From the NCBI GenBank assembly GCA_947627985.1, contig CANQYD010000018.1:1-40118 (forward strand): 40,118 bases of DNA, in the 5' to 3' direction. This stretch comes from an uncultured Clostridia bacterium. Lineage in GTDB: Bacteria > Bacillota > Clostridia > Oscillospirales > Ruminococcaceae. Position numbers and translations under genes: made by a program. The notes under the pieces were generated by a model, which saw only the letters and a program-made list of their open reading frames with translations, ran no database searches and was not told the DNA's origin. Of this stretch, positions 7,813 through 16,715 are shown piece by piece (position 1 is the first letter of the stretch; the number at the start of each line of letters is the position of its first letter).

Positions 7813-9216
7813 ATGGTATTCAGCTCGATACCCTTTCTTTACTGGTTCCTGCCGGTAGTTTTGGGGATATATTTTCTCTCCCCGAAATTTTTAAAGAATA
7901 CCGTTCTTCTCCTCGCCTCACTCGCTTTTTATGCGTGGGGTGAGGCGAAGCTCGTCCTCATCATGATCTTCTCCATCGCTCAGGGGTATATTTTCGGTCT
8001 TCTGATTGAAAAATACCGGGAGAAAAAATATCTGAAAAATATCTTCACAGCCCTTTCCTGCTTAGCCTCGATAGGGCTTTTAGTGTATTTTAAATACGCG
8101 GATTTCTTCATCGAAAACTTTAACGCCTTAACGGGCATGTCGATAGCGACCCTCGGCATCGTCCTTCCGATCGGAATAAGCTTTTATACGTTTCAGATTT
8201 TAAGCTATACCGTGGACGTCGCCCGCAGCACCGTCAAGGCTCAGAAGAACCCGATAAACTTGGGCGCCTATATTGCGATGTTCCCGCAGCTGATCGCGGG
8301 ACCGATAGTTCGTTATTCCGACATCGAAAAACAGCTCACCGACAGAACCCACTCCGTAGCCTTCGCCTCGGAAGGGGTCCGCAGATTCATCATCGGTCTT
8401 TCAAAAAAAGTCCTGATCGCAAATCAGCTGGGCGAGCTTATCAATACTTTCAAGGGCTCGGGAGACAAGTCGGTGATGTTTGTCTGGCTATATGCCTTTG
8501 CCTACGCGATCCACATCTACTTCGACTTCTCGGGGTATTCCGACATGGCGATCGGTCTTGGGAAGATTTTGGGATTTGACTTCCCCGAAAACTTCAACTA
8601 CCCCTTTATCTCAAAGAGCGCCACGGAATTCTGGCGGCGCTGGCATATGACCCTCGGCGGGTGGTTTCGGGACTACGTCTATATCCCGATGGGAGGCAAC
8701 CGCGTTCCCAAAATCCGCTGGTATTTCAACATCTTTGTGGTCTGGTTCCTGACGGGATTCTGGCACGGCGCTGATTGGACGTTTATAGTTTGGGGGCTCT
8801 TCTTTGCGGTGCTTTTGGTCTGCGAAAAGACGTGGTATTTAAAATATCTCGAAAAAGGAAAAATCCTCCCCCACCTCTACAAGCTCCTCTTCGTTCTTGT
8901 GAGTTTTGTGATATTTGACTCCGCCGGGCTTTCGGCAGGCTTTAAAACGCTCGGGGATATGTTCGGCTTCGGGGGTCTGCCGATTTGGTCATATGAAGCA
9001 GTCTATCAGCTGAAAAGCTACGCCGTGATACTGATCTTCGGGATAATCGGCTCCACCCCGGCTTTAAAGACAGCGGCGCAGAAAATATCTCAAAATAAAA
9101 CGGGAGAGAAAATCCTGAACATTTTAGAACCCCTTTCGGCGCTGCTTCTGATGGCTCTTTGCACGGGATATTTAGCCGACGGGTCCTTCAATCCGTTTTT
9201 GTATTTCAGATTTTAG
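7813..9216 (+). CDS. MBOAT membrane O-acyltransferase (AlgI/DltB-like)
   Basis: A 467-aa polytopic membrane protein that probably moves acetyl groups across the membrane for O-acetylation of an extracellular polysaccharide. The MBOAT core is clear: WRRWHMTLGGWFRDYVYIP with His near residue 278, and FWHGADWTFIVWGL with the invariant His near residue 318. Many hydrophobic segments span residues 1-470. The start follows the lipoprotein stop by five bases with no strong ribosome site, suggesting translational coupling. The next gene, a DHHW/AlgX-like protein, is the usual partner. DltB is a less likely identity because no dltA, dltC or dltD is present. Confidence 0.95.
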   Translation: MVFSSIPFLYWFLPVVLGIYFLSPKFLKNTVLLLASLAFYAWGEAKLVLIMIFSIAQGYIFGLLIEKYREKKYLKNIFTALSCLASIGLLVYFKYADFFIENFNALTGMSIATLGIVLPIGISFYTFQILSYTVDVARSTVKAQKNPINLGAYIAMFPQLIAGPIVRYSDIEKQLTDRTHSVAFASEGVRRFIIGLSKKVLIANQLGELINTFKGSGDKSVMFVWLYAFAYAIHIYFDFSGYSDMAIGLGKILGFDFPENFNYPFISKSATEFWRRWHMTLGGWFRDYVYIPMGGNRVPKIRWYFNIFVVWFLTGFWHGADWTFIVWGLFFAVLLVCEKTWYLKYLEKGKILPHLYKLLFVLVSFVIFDSAGLSAGFKTLGDMFGFGGLPIWSYEAVYQLKSYAVILIFGIIGSTPALKTAAQKISQNKTGEKILNILEPLSALLLMALCTGYLADGSFNPFLYFRF

Positions 9217-9228
9217 GAGGCGAAAAAT

Positions 9229-10323
9229 ATGAGCAAAAGGCTTAAAGACGGCGTTTTGGTCGCGTTTTTCGCGATCTGGATAGCGGGACTTTTCCTGCTC
9301 GGAATCATCATGCCCGACAAAGACATCTCCTTCTCGGAGAGGAGAAAATTATCAAAATTCCCTGAAATTTCAGCAGAATCGCTTTCCACCGGAAAATTCA
9401 TGAGCGCCTTCGAGACATATTCCGCCGACCAGTTTCCGTTCAGGGAATCGTTCAGAAAGCTCAAAGCGATCGGCGAATACTACGTTTTCAATCAGTCGGA
9501 CTCGAACGGAATCTATCTCTCCGGCGGGTTTGCGGCGAAGCTCGACTACCCGCTCGACGAGGAGTCGATAGATTACGCCGCGGGGAGGATAAATTTCATC
9601 TATGATAGCTTTTTAAAAGATCGCGCAAAGGGGGTCTACCTCTCGGTAATCCCCGACAAGAATTATTTTCTCAAGGATACCGGAGCCCCGACCTTGGACT
9701 ACGGCCGCCTTGTCGCTTTAATGCGGGAAAAGACCGATTTTGCGGAGTATATCGACATCTTCCCGAGCCTTGAACTTGAAGATTATTACAGGACCGACAC
9801 CCACTGGAGGATAGAAAAAATCGCCGGGGCTGCCGATACTCTTGCAAAGGGCTTGGGGACGGAAATATCCGAAAAGTATGAGGTAAAGCCCGTAGATACC
9901 GAGTTTTACGGGGTTTTGTGCGGGCAATCGTCGCTTCCGATGAAGGCTGAAAAAATGTATTATATTTCCTCCCCGGAGATAGATAACGCGGCGGTTTTAA
10001 ACGCCGAGACCGGGAAATATCAGGGGGTCTACGATTTTGAAAAAGCCGACGGCACGGACCCCTACGAGATATATCTGAGCGGTCCGCGGAGCCTGATGAC
10101 GATTGAAAATCCCGCCTCCGACGGCGGCACGCTGATAATCTTCCGGGACAGCTTCGGCTCGTCCGTCGCGCCCTATCTCATCGGCAGCTATAAAAAAATA
10201 ATCCTCGTGGACACCCGCTACCTTGCGGCGCCCATGCTCCCGAGGTTTGTCGATTTCGACGGCGCCGACGTGCTGTTTCTGTACTCGACGATGATTTTGA
10301 ACAGCTCGGAGACGATGACGTGA
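9229..10323 (+). CDS. DHHW-family SGNH-like acetyltransferase partner (AlgX/AlgJ-like)
   Basis: A 364-aa protein with one N-terminal signal anchor (about residues 8-28) and an extracytoplasmic domain. It has the DxHW catalytic pair, TDTHW at residues 189-193, and the nucleophile block RDSFGSS with Ser near 308. These fit the SGNH/AlgX-type domain that transfers acetyl groups supplied by an MBOAT protein. Other typical features are DQFPFRESF near residues 67-75 and VIPDKNY. AGGAGG overlaps the MBOAT stop codon. The polymer acetylated is unknown. No glycan synthesis genes are adjacent. Confidence 0.92.
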   Translation: MSKRLKDGVLVAFFAIWIAGLFLLGIIMPDKDISFSERRKLSKFPEISAESLSTGKFMSAFETYSADQFPFRESFRKLKAIGEYYVFNQSDSNGIYLSGGFAAKLDYPLDEESIDYAAGRINFIYDSFLKDRAKGVYLSVIPDKNYFLKDTGAPTLDYGRLVALMREKTDFAEYIDIFPSLELEDYYRTDTHWRIEKIAGAADTLAKGLGTEISEKYEVKPVDTEFYGVLCGQSSLPMKAEKMYYISSPEIDNAAVLNAETGKYQGVYDFEKADGTDPYEIYLSGPRSLMTIENPASDGGTLIIFRDSFGSSVAPYLIGSYKKIILVDTRYLAAPMLPRFVDFDGADVLFLYSTMILNSSETMT

Positions 10324-10342
10324 GGCATTATGGCGGGGTAGT

Positions 10343-10377
10343 GAGTTAGAGGGTAGAGGATAGAGGGTAGAAGATAG
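10343..10377 (-). repeat. Heptad tandem repeat (TCTANNN)5
   Basis: Read on the minus strand: TCTATCT, TCTACCC, TCTATCC, TCTACCC, TCTAACT and flanks. On the plus strand this is GAGTTAG AGGGTAG and so on, just after the DHHW stop codon. Confidence 0.8.
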
Positions 10378-10389
10378 AGACACGTCTTT

Positions 10390-10592
10390 GAGGTTTTTTG
10401 CTGTACGGTCGTTTGGCAAAAGGTATTCGTTCATTTTCCCTCCGGAAAATGAACTCATGCTATTTCAAGCAGACCCCCACCCCCGGATTACTTTTGCACA
10501 GACTTATAGTTGAGCGCAGCCCCCTCCCCCTAAAAGGGGGAGGGGGCTTGTACCCCGCATCCGAGCGTCGCATTCCCCGTCAACAAAAATAT
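10390..10592 (+). repeat. Family C palindromic element, copy 1
   Basis: The 10324-10744 spacer has no gene. The element has AAAAGGTATTC, an 11-bp perfect hairpin GTTCATTTTCC-ctcc-GGAAAATGAAC (10429-10454), then ATGCTATTT and AAGCAGACCCCCACCCCCGG, a GACTTATAG block, a GC-rich CCCCCTCCCC/GGGGGAGGGGG hairpin at about 10520-10550, and GTCAACAAAAAT near 10578. The same block order occurs near 28.3 kb (inverted) and 39.9 kb. Confidence 0.88.
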
Positions 10593-10678
10593 CATAATAC
10601 GTCAATAATTCCCTTCCAAATTTTCCGCATTAAGGCATAGTAGCCAAAAAAATTATGAAAATATGTCAATAATACTAC

Positions 10679-10707
10679 TTGCAATCCTCAATAAGGTGTG
10701 GTATACT
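10679..10707 (+). promoter_or_regulatory. Sigma-A promoter for the first sugar-binding lipoprotein
   Basis: TTGCAA (10679-10684), 17-bp spacer, TATACT (10702-10707), 38 bases before the ATG. Confidence 0.8.
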
Positions 10708-10744
10708 TATACAGTCAAAATTTTAAAATTTGGGGGTAAAACCT

Positions 10745-12190
10745 ATGAAAAGACTCATCTCTCTCGGTCTTGCTCTCCTGATGGTGGCCGCGATCACCGG
10801 CTGCGGCGGAAGAAAGCGCCAGCCGGTCGAGCTCACTCTCTCCACCGAGGACTCCGAGGCGATCATGCGCGCGGCGGGCGTTCAGCTCCCCGAAGCCGAC
10901 GTCGCTCCCGGAGCCGGCACCACCGTACAGTGGTTCGGTTGGTCCGACCCGTATCAGGCATACTCCGAGACCGAAATCGTCAACACCGGATTCTGGACTT
11001 TCAAAAACAAGTACAGCGGCGAGTTCAAATTCGTCGAGACCACTTTTGAAAAGAATCAGGACGACCTTGCAAACCTCATCATGGCAGGCACTCCTCCGGA
11101 TTGCATGACCGGCGGCACCAACTCGACCGCTTCCTTCCCGATGAAGGCGATCAAAGGCGTCTCTCAGGCGATTGATCCCTATGTAAATTATGATGATCCC
11201 CTTTGGCAGGGCATGAAGGATATCGCCGAAAACTTCGTCATCAACGGTCAGCACTACCAGATCTGCATGCAGACCAAGCCCGCCAACGTCGTCGTCTACA
11301 ACCGCAGAGTCATCAGCGAATGGGGATTCGACGATCCCGCCGAGCTCTATTTTGAAGATGAGTGGACCTGGCAGAAGTTCTATGATATGTGCGTCGAGTT
11401 CTCAAGTCCCGACGACGACCGCTTTGCTCTTGACGGATACGCATACGCCGGCATGTTCACCGAATCCACCGGTCAGATGTTTTTAATGCGCGATCCCGAC
11501 GACAACTACAAATACTACTCCAACCTCGACTCACCCGAGATTGAGCGGGGCATGACATATCTTGCCGATCTCATCAAGAACAGCTGCACCTACGCTCAGG
11601 GCGGTTGGTCGCTTCGCGGTTCCGGACAGTTCGGCGAAGGCATGAAGGACGGCAAGTGCCTCTTCTATGTCATCGGCGAGAGCTTCTTCCAGCACCCCGT
11701 CGAGGAGATCGAAGCAATCTGGGGCGATATGCATCAGGGCGAAGTCATGTTTGCGCCTCTTCCGAGGGACGAAAACGGCGACGGCAACTACTACATATCC
11801 TCAAGCTTTGAGGACGTCAAGGGCTCGATGATCCTCATCAACGGAGCTCAGAACCCCGAGGGAGCTGCCCTTTTGGCGGCATGCGTCCGCTTCAAGGTCA
11901 TCGACCCGACGGTCATCGCCATCAACAACAGAATGCTTCAGGAGACCTACCTCTGGTCGGACGAAATGCTCGAGATGTCCAATATCTGCAAGGAAATTGC
12001 CGACGCTCACATCGTCTTTGACGCCTCGGGAAATCTTCCCGACAACCTCCAGCAGGTCTACAGCCGTCTCGGCGATTCCATCGCGCACGGCGGCAGAGAG
12101 CCTCAGTCCTGGGCGCAGCTCAAGGAGAACAACGCCGAGACCTTCGAGTATTATATCGACGATCTGAACGCGCAGCTGGGTCTCGTCTGA
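10745..12190 (+). CDS. Extracellular solute-binding lipoprotein, carbohydrate ABC-type
   Basis: A 481-aa lipoprotein with lipobox ITGC and Cys at residue 20. The mature protein has the layout of family 1 sugar-binding proteins: an early STEDSEAIMRAAG block, LANLIMAGTPPDCMTGG near residue 115, VVYNRRVISEWGFDDPAELYFEDEWTWQKFYDMC mid-protein, and a LPDNLQQVYSRLGD hinge near the C-terminus. It probably captures an oligosaccharide at the membrane. The ATG at 10745 has GGGGG eight bases upstream; a TTG further up in frame is rejected. No permease genes adjoin it. It is paralogous to the protein at 14025-15479, sharing STEDSEAIMRAAG, AGTPPD, YNRRV and EWGFDDP. Confidence 0.92.
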   Translation: MKRLISLGLALLMVAAITGCGGRKRQPVELTLSTEDSEAIMRAAGVQLPEADVAPGAGTTVQWFGWSDPYQAYSETEIVNTGFWTFKNKYSGEFKFVETTFEKNQDDLANLIMAGTPPDCMTGGTNSTASFPMKAIKGVSQAIDPYVNYDDPLWQGMKDIAENFVINGQHYQICMQTKPANVVVYNRRVISEWGFDDPAELYFEDEWTWQKFYDMCVEFSSPDDDRFALDGYAYAGMFTESTGQMFLMRDPDDNYKYYSNLDSPEIERGMTYLADLIKNSCTYAQGGWSLRGSGQFGEGMKDGKCLFYVIGESFFQHPVEEIEAIWGDMHQGEVMFAPLPRDENGDGNYYISSSFEDVKGSMILINGAQNPEGAALLAACVRFKVIDPTVIAINNRMLQETYLWSDEMLEMSNICKEIADAHIVFDASGNLPDNLQQVYSRLGDSIAHGGREPQSWAQLKENNAETFEYYIDDLNAQLGLV

Positions 12191-12200
12191 GTAAAAAATC

Positions 12201-12231
12201 AAGAGCCGCAGACATTTTGCGGCTCTTTTTT
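12201..12231 (+). terminator. Rho-independent terminator between SBP and GH43 genes
   Basis: Stem AAGAGCCGCA / TGCGGCTCTT followed by a T run. It lies ten bases after the SBP stop. The GH43 gene 23 bases on has its own AAGGAG site but no obvious promoter, so this may reduce rather than block GH43 transcription. Confidence 0.88.
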
Positions 12232-12253
12232 AAAATATTTAAGGAGATTTGAT

Positions 12254-13984
12254 ATGAAGTTTATCTGCTACACCCGCCGCCCCGTTTCCGAGGCGGAATA
12301 TGCGCCGCGGCTCGGGCTTTCGATGCACCTCGGATATGAGACCGAGAGCGGCTTTGAGCCTTTAAATCACAATTACGGGGTGCTTTTTGTCAAGGCGACC
12401 CAAAATCCCGAGGATCGGTCGCTCACCCCGATGAGCCTCAAAAAACCCTTTGTACTGCCGGTTGACGGCGGGTTCATCATTATCGCGATCCGCACGCTCG
12501 CAAACGGCGAACCCGATGAGAGTTCAAAGGGCTGCGCGGTCCTCTTTAAGACCGGCGATCTCGTCCACTATGAAGAGCTCGGGCTTATTAAGCTCGCGGG
12601 CGATTTTTTGGAGGACGTCTCCCTCAAAGTATGCGGCTGCCACGGGGGCTTGGTCGCGAAGTATGTCTGCGGCGGGAAAATCTATCGCCGCCGTCTTGAT
12701 GATTTATTGCTCCCCACCGACGATGTCAAGGAGTGCGGAAATCTCGGGAAAGATTATACTGATTGTAATATCGAAGGCGCATATGACGCTGTGGAGTTTG
12801 ACGTTGATGATAAAACAGCCGATTATGCCCTCAAAAAGCTTGCGGCTTTAAAGGCAGTCTCGGCAGATTATCCCAAAAAGGTCTCAAAAGACGATCTTGA
12901 AAACTACCGCGTTACCGTGACCTACTCGGACGGCTCGACCCACAAAAAGAGGGTGGACTGGGAGCAGCCGGAGAGCGGAAAGATCAGGGGAAAGATACAT
13001 GTCGATCACTATGATTTCCCCATCGCCGAGAACCGAGCCGACCCCTGCGTTTACTTCTACAAAGGCGATTATTACTTCATCGCGACAAACGACGCCGACG
13101 GCAACCGTTCGATCTATGTCAGGCGCGCAAAGACGATCCCGGGGCTTGTGAACGCTCCCGAAAAGCTCGTTCTGGACGCCGTCACCTATCCGCATGTCGG
13201 AGGGCTTCTCTGGGCTCCCGAATTTCACAACGTCGCCGGGAAGGAGTACATCTTCCACGCCTGCACGCCGAAGGAATTCGGGGACGAGCAGTCGCACGTC
13301 ATGGTCTTAAAAGACGGCGGAGAGCTCGATGACAAGGGCTCTTGGGAGGCTCCGAAGCGGGTCCTCAGAAAAGACGGCACCCCGCTCTACGACAAAGGCA
13401 TCACCCTCGACATGACAACGGTCGAGAGCGCCGGGCATGTATACGTCGCGTGGAGTCAGCGGCAGTTTAACCCGATCGATCTGGGCGCGTGGGTATATAT
13501 CGCCGAGATCGACCAGAGCGAGCCTTGGAAGCTTGTGAGCGACCCGGTCCTGCTGACTTTGCCGGAATACGGCTGGCAGAACAACCACACTCTCGTCGAC
13601 GAGGGTCCGTTTATGCTCAAAAACAACGGGAAGATTTATCTCACGTTCTCCTCGGCGCTCGTCGATTCGACCTACTGCGTCGGCATGCTGACCGCCGACG
13701 ACGGAGCCGACCTGCTCGACCCCAAAAACTGGAAGAAGGGGAATTATCCTATTCTGCATTCCCTCTCGAAGCCGGGAGAATACGGGCCCGGGCACAACGC
13801 ATATGTAAAGGACGAATACGGCGACGTCTGGAACACCTATCACGCCCGTCCGGGCATTAACGGACCGCGCTCTTCCGGCATTCGCCGGGTGCACTTCGGC
13901 TTTGACGGCGAGCCGGTTCTCGATCTGATTGAAGAAAACGAGCTGCCGGAGAATGTCAAAGAAATAGAAATCGAGATCATATAA
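12254..13984 (+). CDS. Family 43 glycoside hydrolase (arabinofuranosidase/xylosidase type)
   Basis: A 576-aa enzyme without signal peptide, so likely cytoplasmic. The C-terminal five-bladed GH43 domain starts near residue 255. NRADPCVYFYKGDYYFIAT carries the general base Asp (about 263), GITLDMTTVES the pKa-modulating Asp (about 386), and VDEGPFMLKNNGKIYLTFSS the general acid Glu (about 450). The first 250 residues form a beta-rich N-terminal domain I do not recognise. AAGGAG precedes the ATG. It lies between two paralogous sugar-binding lipoproteins, so it probably acts on imported arabino- or xylo-oligosaccharides. The exact substrate is not readable. Confidence 0.9.
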   Translation: MKFICYTRRPVSEAEYAPRLGLSMHLGYETESGFEPLNHNYGVLFVKATQNPEDRSLTPMSLKKPFVLPVDGGFIIIAIRTLANGEPDESSKGCAVLFKTGDLVHYEELGLIKLAGDFLEDVSLKVCGCHGGLVAKYVCGGKIYRRRLDDLLLPTDDVKECGNLGKDYTDCNIEGAYDAVEFDVDDKTADYALKKLAALKAVSADYPKKVSKDDLENYRVTVTYSDGSTHKKRVDWEQPESGKIRGKIHVDHYDFPIAENRADPCVYFYKGDYYFIATNDADGNRSIYVRRAKTIPGLVNAPEKLVLDAVTYPHVGGLLWAPEFHNVAGKEYIFHACTPKEFGDEQSHVMVLKDGGELDDKGSWEAPKRVLRKDGTPLYDKGITLDMTTVESAGHVYVAWSQRQFNPIDLGAWVYIAEIDQSEPWKLVSDPVLLTLPEYGWQNNHTLVDEGPFMLKNNGKIYLTFSSALVDSTYCVGMLTADDGADLLDPKNWKKGNYPILHSLSKPGEYGPGHNAYVKDEYGDVWNTYHARPGINGPRSSGIRRVHFGFDGEPVLDLIEENELPENVKEIEIEII

Positions 13985-13988
13985 AAAA

Positions 13989-14018
13989 TACCCCGTTCAA
14001 ACGAACGGGGTAAATTTT
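13989..14018. terminator. Bidirectional terminator between convergent genes
   Basis: Stem TACCCCGTTC-aaac-GAACGGGGTA, followed by AAATTTTT on the plus side and, on the minus strand, TATTTTTTAT. It serves the GH43 gene (plus) and the second binding protein (minus). Confidence 0.9.
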
Positions 14019-14024
14019 TGCATT

Positions 14025-15479
14025 TTATCCTATGCTGCCGGTCTCGATATAGGTTGCGATGTCGCTGTTGAGGGCGTCGCAGTAATAGTCGAGCTGCTCG
14101 CCGAACTCTTCCTTGAGCTGCGCCCAAGTCTTAGCCGCGCCGCCTCTGCGGATATCCCAGTCGAGGTGGTCGTAGGCAGTTCTTAAGTTCTCCGGAATGT
14201 CGCCGGTGTTGTAGATTCTGATGTTTTCCTGAACCAGCTCGTTGCAGTGGTCGTACATGTCGAGCATTTCGTCGGTCCAGAGATATTTCTCCTTGAGCTG
14301 CTTCTTATCGATGGATACGACGGTCGGGTCGATGATCTTGAAGCGCTCGCACATTGCAAGAAGCGCAACGCCTTCGGGGTTGGGAGCGTTCTTGACCATC
14401 ATGTAGCCGGTCGGATTGGCGGAGAGGTAGTAGTTGCCGTCGCCGCTTTCATGTCTCGGAAGAGGCACGAACATAAACTCGCCCTGAGCCATGTCGCCCC
14501 AGATATCAGCCATTTCGTCGGTCGGAAGTCTGAAGCCGGAGATGTCGCAGATCCAGAAGAGGCACTTGCCGTCCTTGACGCCCGCGCCGTACTGAGCGTT
14601 GTTTCTGTTTGCCCAGTAGTCGTTGCCCTCGTGATAGAAGAGGTCGTCCTTGACCCACTGATAGATCATGTTCTCGGCGGTCTCGATGAGCGGGTCGTCG
14701 ATGTTGGAGTAGTAGTTGCCGTTCTCGTCTTTCTCAATGATATACTCGCCGGTGGACTGCTCGGCGCAAGCCATCGGGACATACCAGCCGTCGAAAGCGT
14801 AGCGGTTGTCGTCGCCGTCGGAGAAGTCGAGAGCCATCTCGGTGACCTTATCCCAAGTCCAGTCGTCGTTCATGTAGAGCTCATACGGATCGTCGAAGCC
14901 CCACTCGTTCATAACTCTGCGGTTATAGGGGACTACGTCCTTGAAGGTGAGGTCGTTGATGATCGCAAAGTGCATATCGCCCAAAGCAAAGTATTCAGCG
15001 GCGTCCGCCATGCCCTCGTAAAGAGGAGTTGTATAATCAATATAATCGTCGATCGGCTGATATGTACCCTTGATGCAAGCCATCGGGAAGACGAGTATCT
15101 GCGCGATTCCGGTCGGAGTGAAATCCGGGGGGGTGCCCGCAAGAAGGAGGTTTGCGAGATCGTCGCGGAAGTTTTCGTAGGTAGTCTCCTCCCAGACGAT
15201 ATCCCCGTGATACTTGTTGGTGAAGGTCCAGTAACCGGTGTTGAGGACTTCGTTTTCCTTGTAGTTGTGGAAGTTGTCATACCAGCACATCCAAGTGACG
15301 GTGGAGTTTGCGCCGGCTGCTGTCGCCTCGTCGGGAAGGGTGATTCCGGCGGCTCTCATGATAGCCTCGGAGTCTTCGGTCGAGAGGGTGAGTGTGATGG
15401 GCACGCGCTTTTTCTTGCCGCAGCCGACGGCGGCAACAAGCATCAGAAGCGCAAGCGCCAAAGCTAAAATTCTTTTCAT
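14025..15479 (-). CDS. Extracellular solute-binding lipoprotein, paralogue of the 10.7-kb gene
   Basis: A 484-aa lipoprotein with lipobox VGC and Cys at residue 20, KKK just after. It has the same architecture as the 10745-12190 protein: STEDSEAIMRAAG near residue 35, LLAGTPPDF near residue 115, PYNRRVMNEWGFDDPYELYMNDDWTWDKV mid-protein, and IPENLRTAYDHLDWDI near the end. Sugar-contact regions are more diverged, which suggests a different ligand. The start at 15479 follows AGGAACAG; the longer frame to 15569 has no ribosome site. It has its own promoter and lies convergent to the GH43 gene. Confidence 0.92.
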   Translation of the reverse strand: MKRILALALALLMLVAAVGCGKKKRVPITLTLSTEDSEAIMRAAGITLPDEATAAGANSTVTWMCWYDNFHNYKENEVLNTGYWTFTNKYHGDIVWEETTYENFRDDLANLLLAGTPPDFTPTGIAQILVFPMACIKGTYQPIDDYIDYTTPLYEGMADAAEYFALGDMHFAIINDLTFKDVVPYNRRVMNEWGFDDPYELYMNDDWTWDKVTEMALDFSDGDDNRYAFDGWYVPMACAEQSTGEYIIEKDENGNYYSNIDDPLIETAENMIYQWVKDDLFYHEGNDYWANRNNAQYGAGVKDGKCLFWICDISGFRLPTDEMADIWGDMAQGEFMFVPLPRHESGDGNYYLSANPTGYMMVKNAPNPEGVALLAMCERFKIIDPTVVSIDKKQLKEKYLWTDEMLDMYDHCNELVQENIRIYNTGDIPENLRTAYDHLDWDIRRGGAAKTWAQLKEEFGEQLDYYCDALNSDIATYIETGSIG

Positions 15480-15573
15480 CTGTTCCTGCCTTTCTATCGG
15501 AAAAAATTCAAGTGTATGCGTTCCGAAAAAAAATTTATCCCTACGCGCGCACACGCGATTTAGGAGCATAAAT

Positions 15574-15603
15574 ATTATAGCATATTTTACAGTCTGTTTA
15601 CAA
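15574..15603 (-). promoter_or_regulatory. Probable sigma-A promoter for the second binding protein
   Basis: On the minus strand TTGTAA (15598-15603), 18-bp spacer, TATAAT (15574-15579). The leader to the ATG is about 85 bases. Confidence 0.65.
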
Positions 15604-15681
15604 CTGTAAGTTTATACATAATTTTGAGGACGGTTTTAGGCGTTTTCACAAATTTGGGCGTATCAAATTTCCCCTTCCCCC

Positions 15682-15710
15682 TTTTCAAACTCCCGCCGAT
15701 GTGCTATAAT
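15682..15710 (+). promoter_or_regulatory. Sigma-A promoter for the dihydrouridine synthase operon
   Basis: TTTTCA (15682-15687), 17-bp spacer, TATAAT (15705-15710), about 30 bases before the ATG. The -35 is weak. Confidence 0.65.
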
Positions 15711-15740
15711 GTCCTTAACCACAAAAAACGGAGGTCTGAG

Positions 15741-16715
15741 ATGGAAATCATCAGCGTCGGCGGAGTGAAAATTGAAAAAACATGCGGGCTGTCGCCGATG
15801 GCGTCGGTGGCTGATCGGGCTTACCGTGAGCTCTGCCGATCCTTCGGCGCGTCCTATCTCGTGTCGGAGATGGTCTCCGCAAAAGGGCTCTGCTATGCCG
15901 GGGAAAAGTCCTTGGAGCTGTGTGAGGTCCATGATTCCGAGCGTCCCTACGCGATACAGCTGTTTGGGGAAGAGCCGGAATTCATGGCAAGAGCCGTCGG
16001 GATCGTAAACCGCTTCAAGCCCGACATCATCGACATCAATATGGGCTGTCCGGTCGCCAAAGTCGTCAACCCCGGCGGCGGCTCGGCGCTCATGAAGACC
16101 CCCGACCTCGCCTATGATATCGTCCGGGCTGCCGTGTCCGCCGCAGATTGCCCCGTTACCGTCAAGATACGCTCGGGCTGGGACGCGTCGCAGATAAACG
16201 CCGTCGAATTTTCTTTGATGATTCAGGACGCGGGGGCTTCTGCCGTCGCCGTCCACCCGAGGACAAGGGCGCAGCTTTATTCCGGAAAAGCGGATTGGGA
16301 GATCATCAAAAACGTCAAAAATGCCCTGAAAATCCCGGTGATCGGCAACGGCGACATCACCTGCGGAGCCGACGCCGAGAGAATGTATCGCGAGACGGGC
16401 TGCGATCTCGTCACCCTGGCAAGAGCTTCAAACGGGCGCCCGTGGGTCTTTCGGGAGATAAAAAATTATCTTGAGACCGGTGAAGCCCTGCCCGAGCCGT
16501 GTCTTGAAGAGAAGATGGCGAACATGCTTCGGCACGTCGATATGATAATACATTATAAAGGCGAAGAGCAGGGAATGAGAGAGGCGCGAAAGCATGCGGC
16601 GTGGTACTTAAAGGGGGTACGGGGTGCGGCTGAATTTAGGGCAAGGGCGGGGCATCTTGAGACCAAAGAGGAGCTCGTACGCATGATAGACGACGTTTTG
16701 GCAGGTGAGAAGTGA
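15741..16715 (+). CDS. dusB: tRNA-dihydrouridine synthase (DusB/NifR3 family)
   Basis: FMN enzyme that reduces specific uridines in tRNA to dihydrouridine, using NADPH. It is 324 aa from the ATG at 15741, which has GGAGG six to seven bases upstream. The TIM barrel shows LSPMASVADRAYRELC at the N-terminus, INMGCPVAKVVNPGGGSALM with the catalytic Cys near residue 103, VTVKIRSGWD, VHPRTRAQLYSGKADW and the phosphate-binding PVIGNGDI. The C-terminal helical domain has ARKHAAWYLKG. The stop overlaps the next start (TGATG). Which tRNA positions it modifies is inferred from the family. Confidence 0.95.
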   Translation: MEIISVGGVKIEKTCGLSPMASVADRAYRELCRSFGASYLVSEMVSAKGLCYAGEKSLELCEVHDSERPYAIQLFGEEPEFMARAVGIVNRFKPDIIDINMGCPVAKVVNPGGGSALMKTPDLAYDIVRAAVSAADCPVTVKIRSGWDASQINAVEFSLMIQDAGASAVAVHPRTRAQLYSGKADWEIIKNVKNALKIPVIGNGDITCGADAERMYRETGCDLVTLARASNGRPWVFREIKNYLETGEALPEPCLEEKMANMLRHVDMIIHYKGEEQGMREARKHAAWYLKGVRGAAEFRARAGHLETKEELVRMIDDVLAGEK

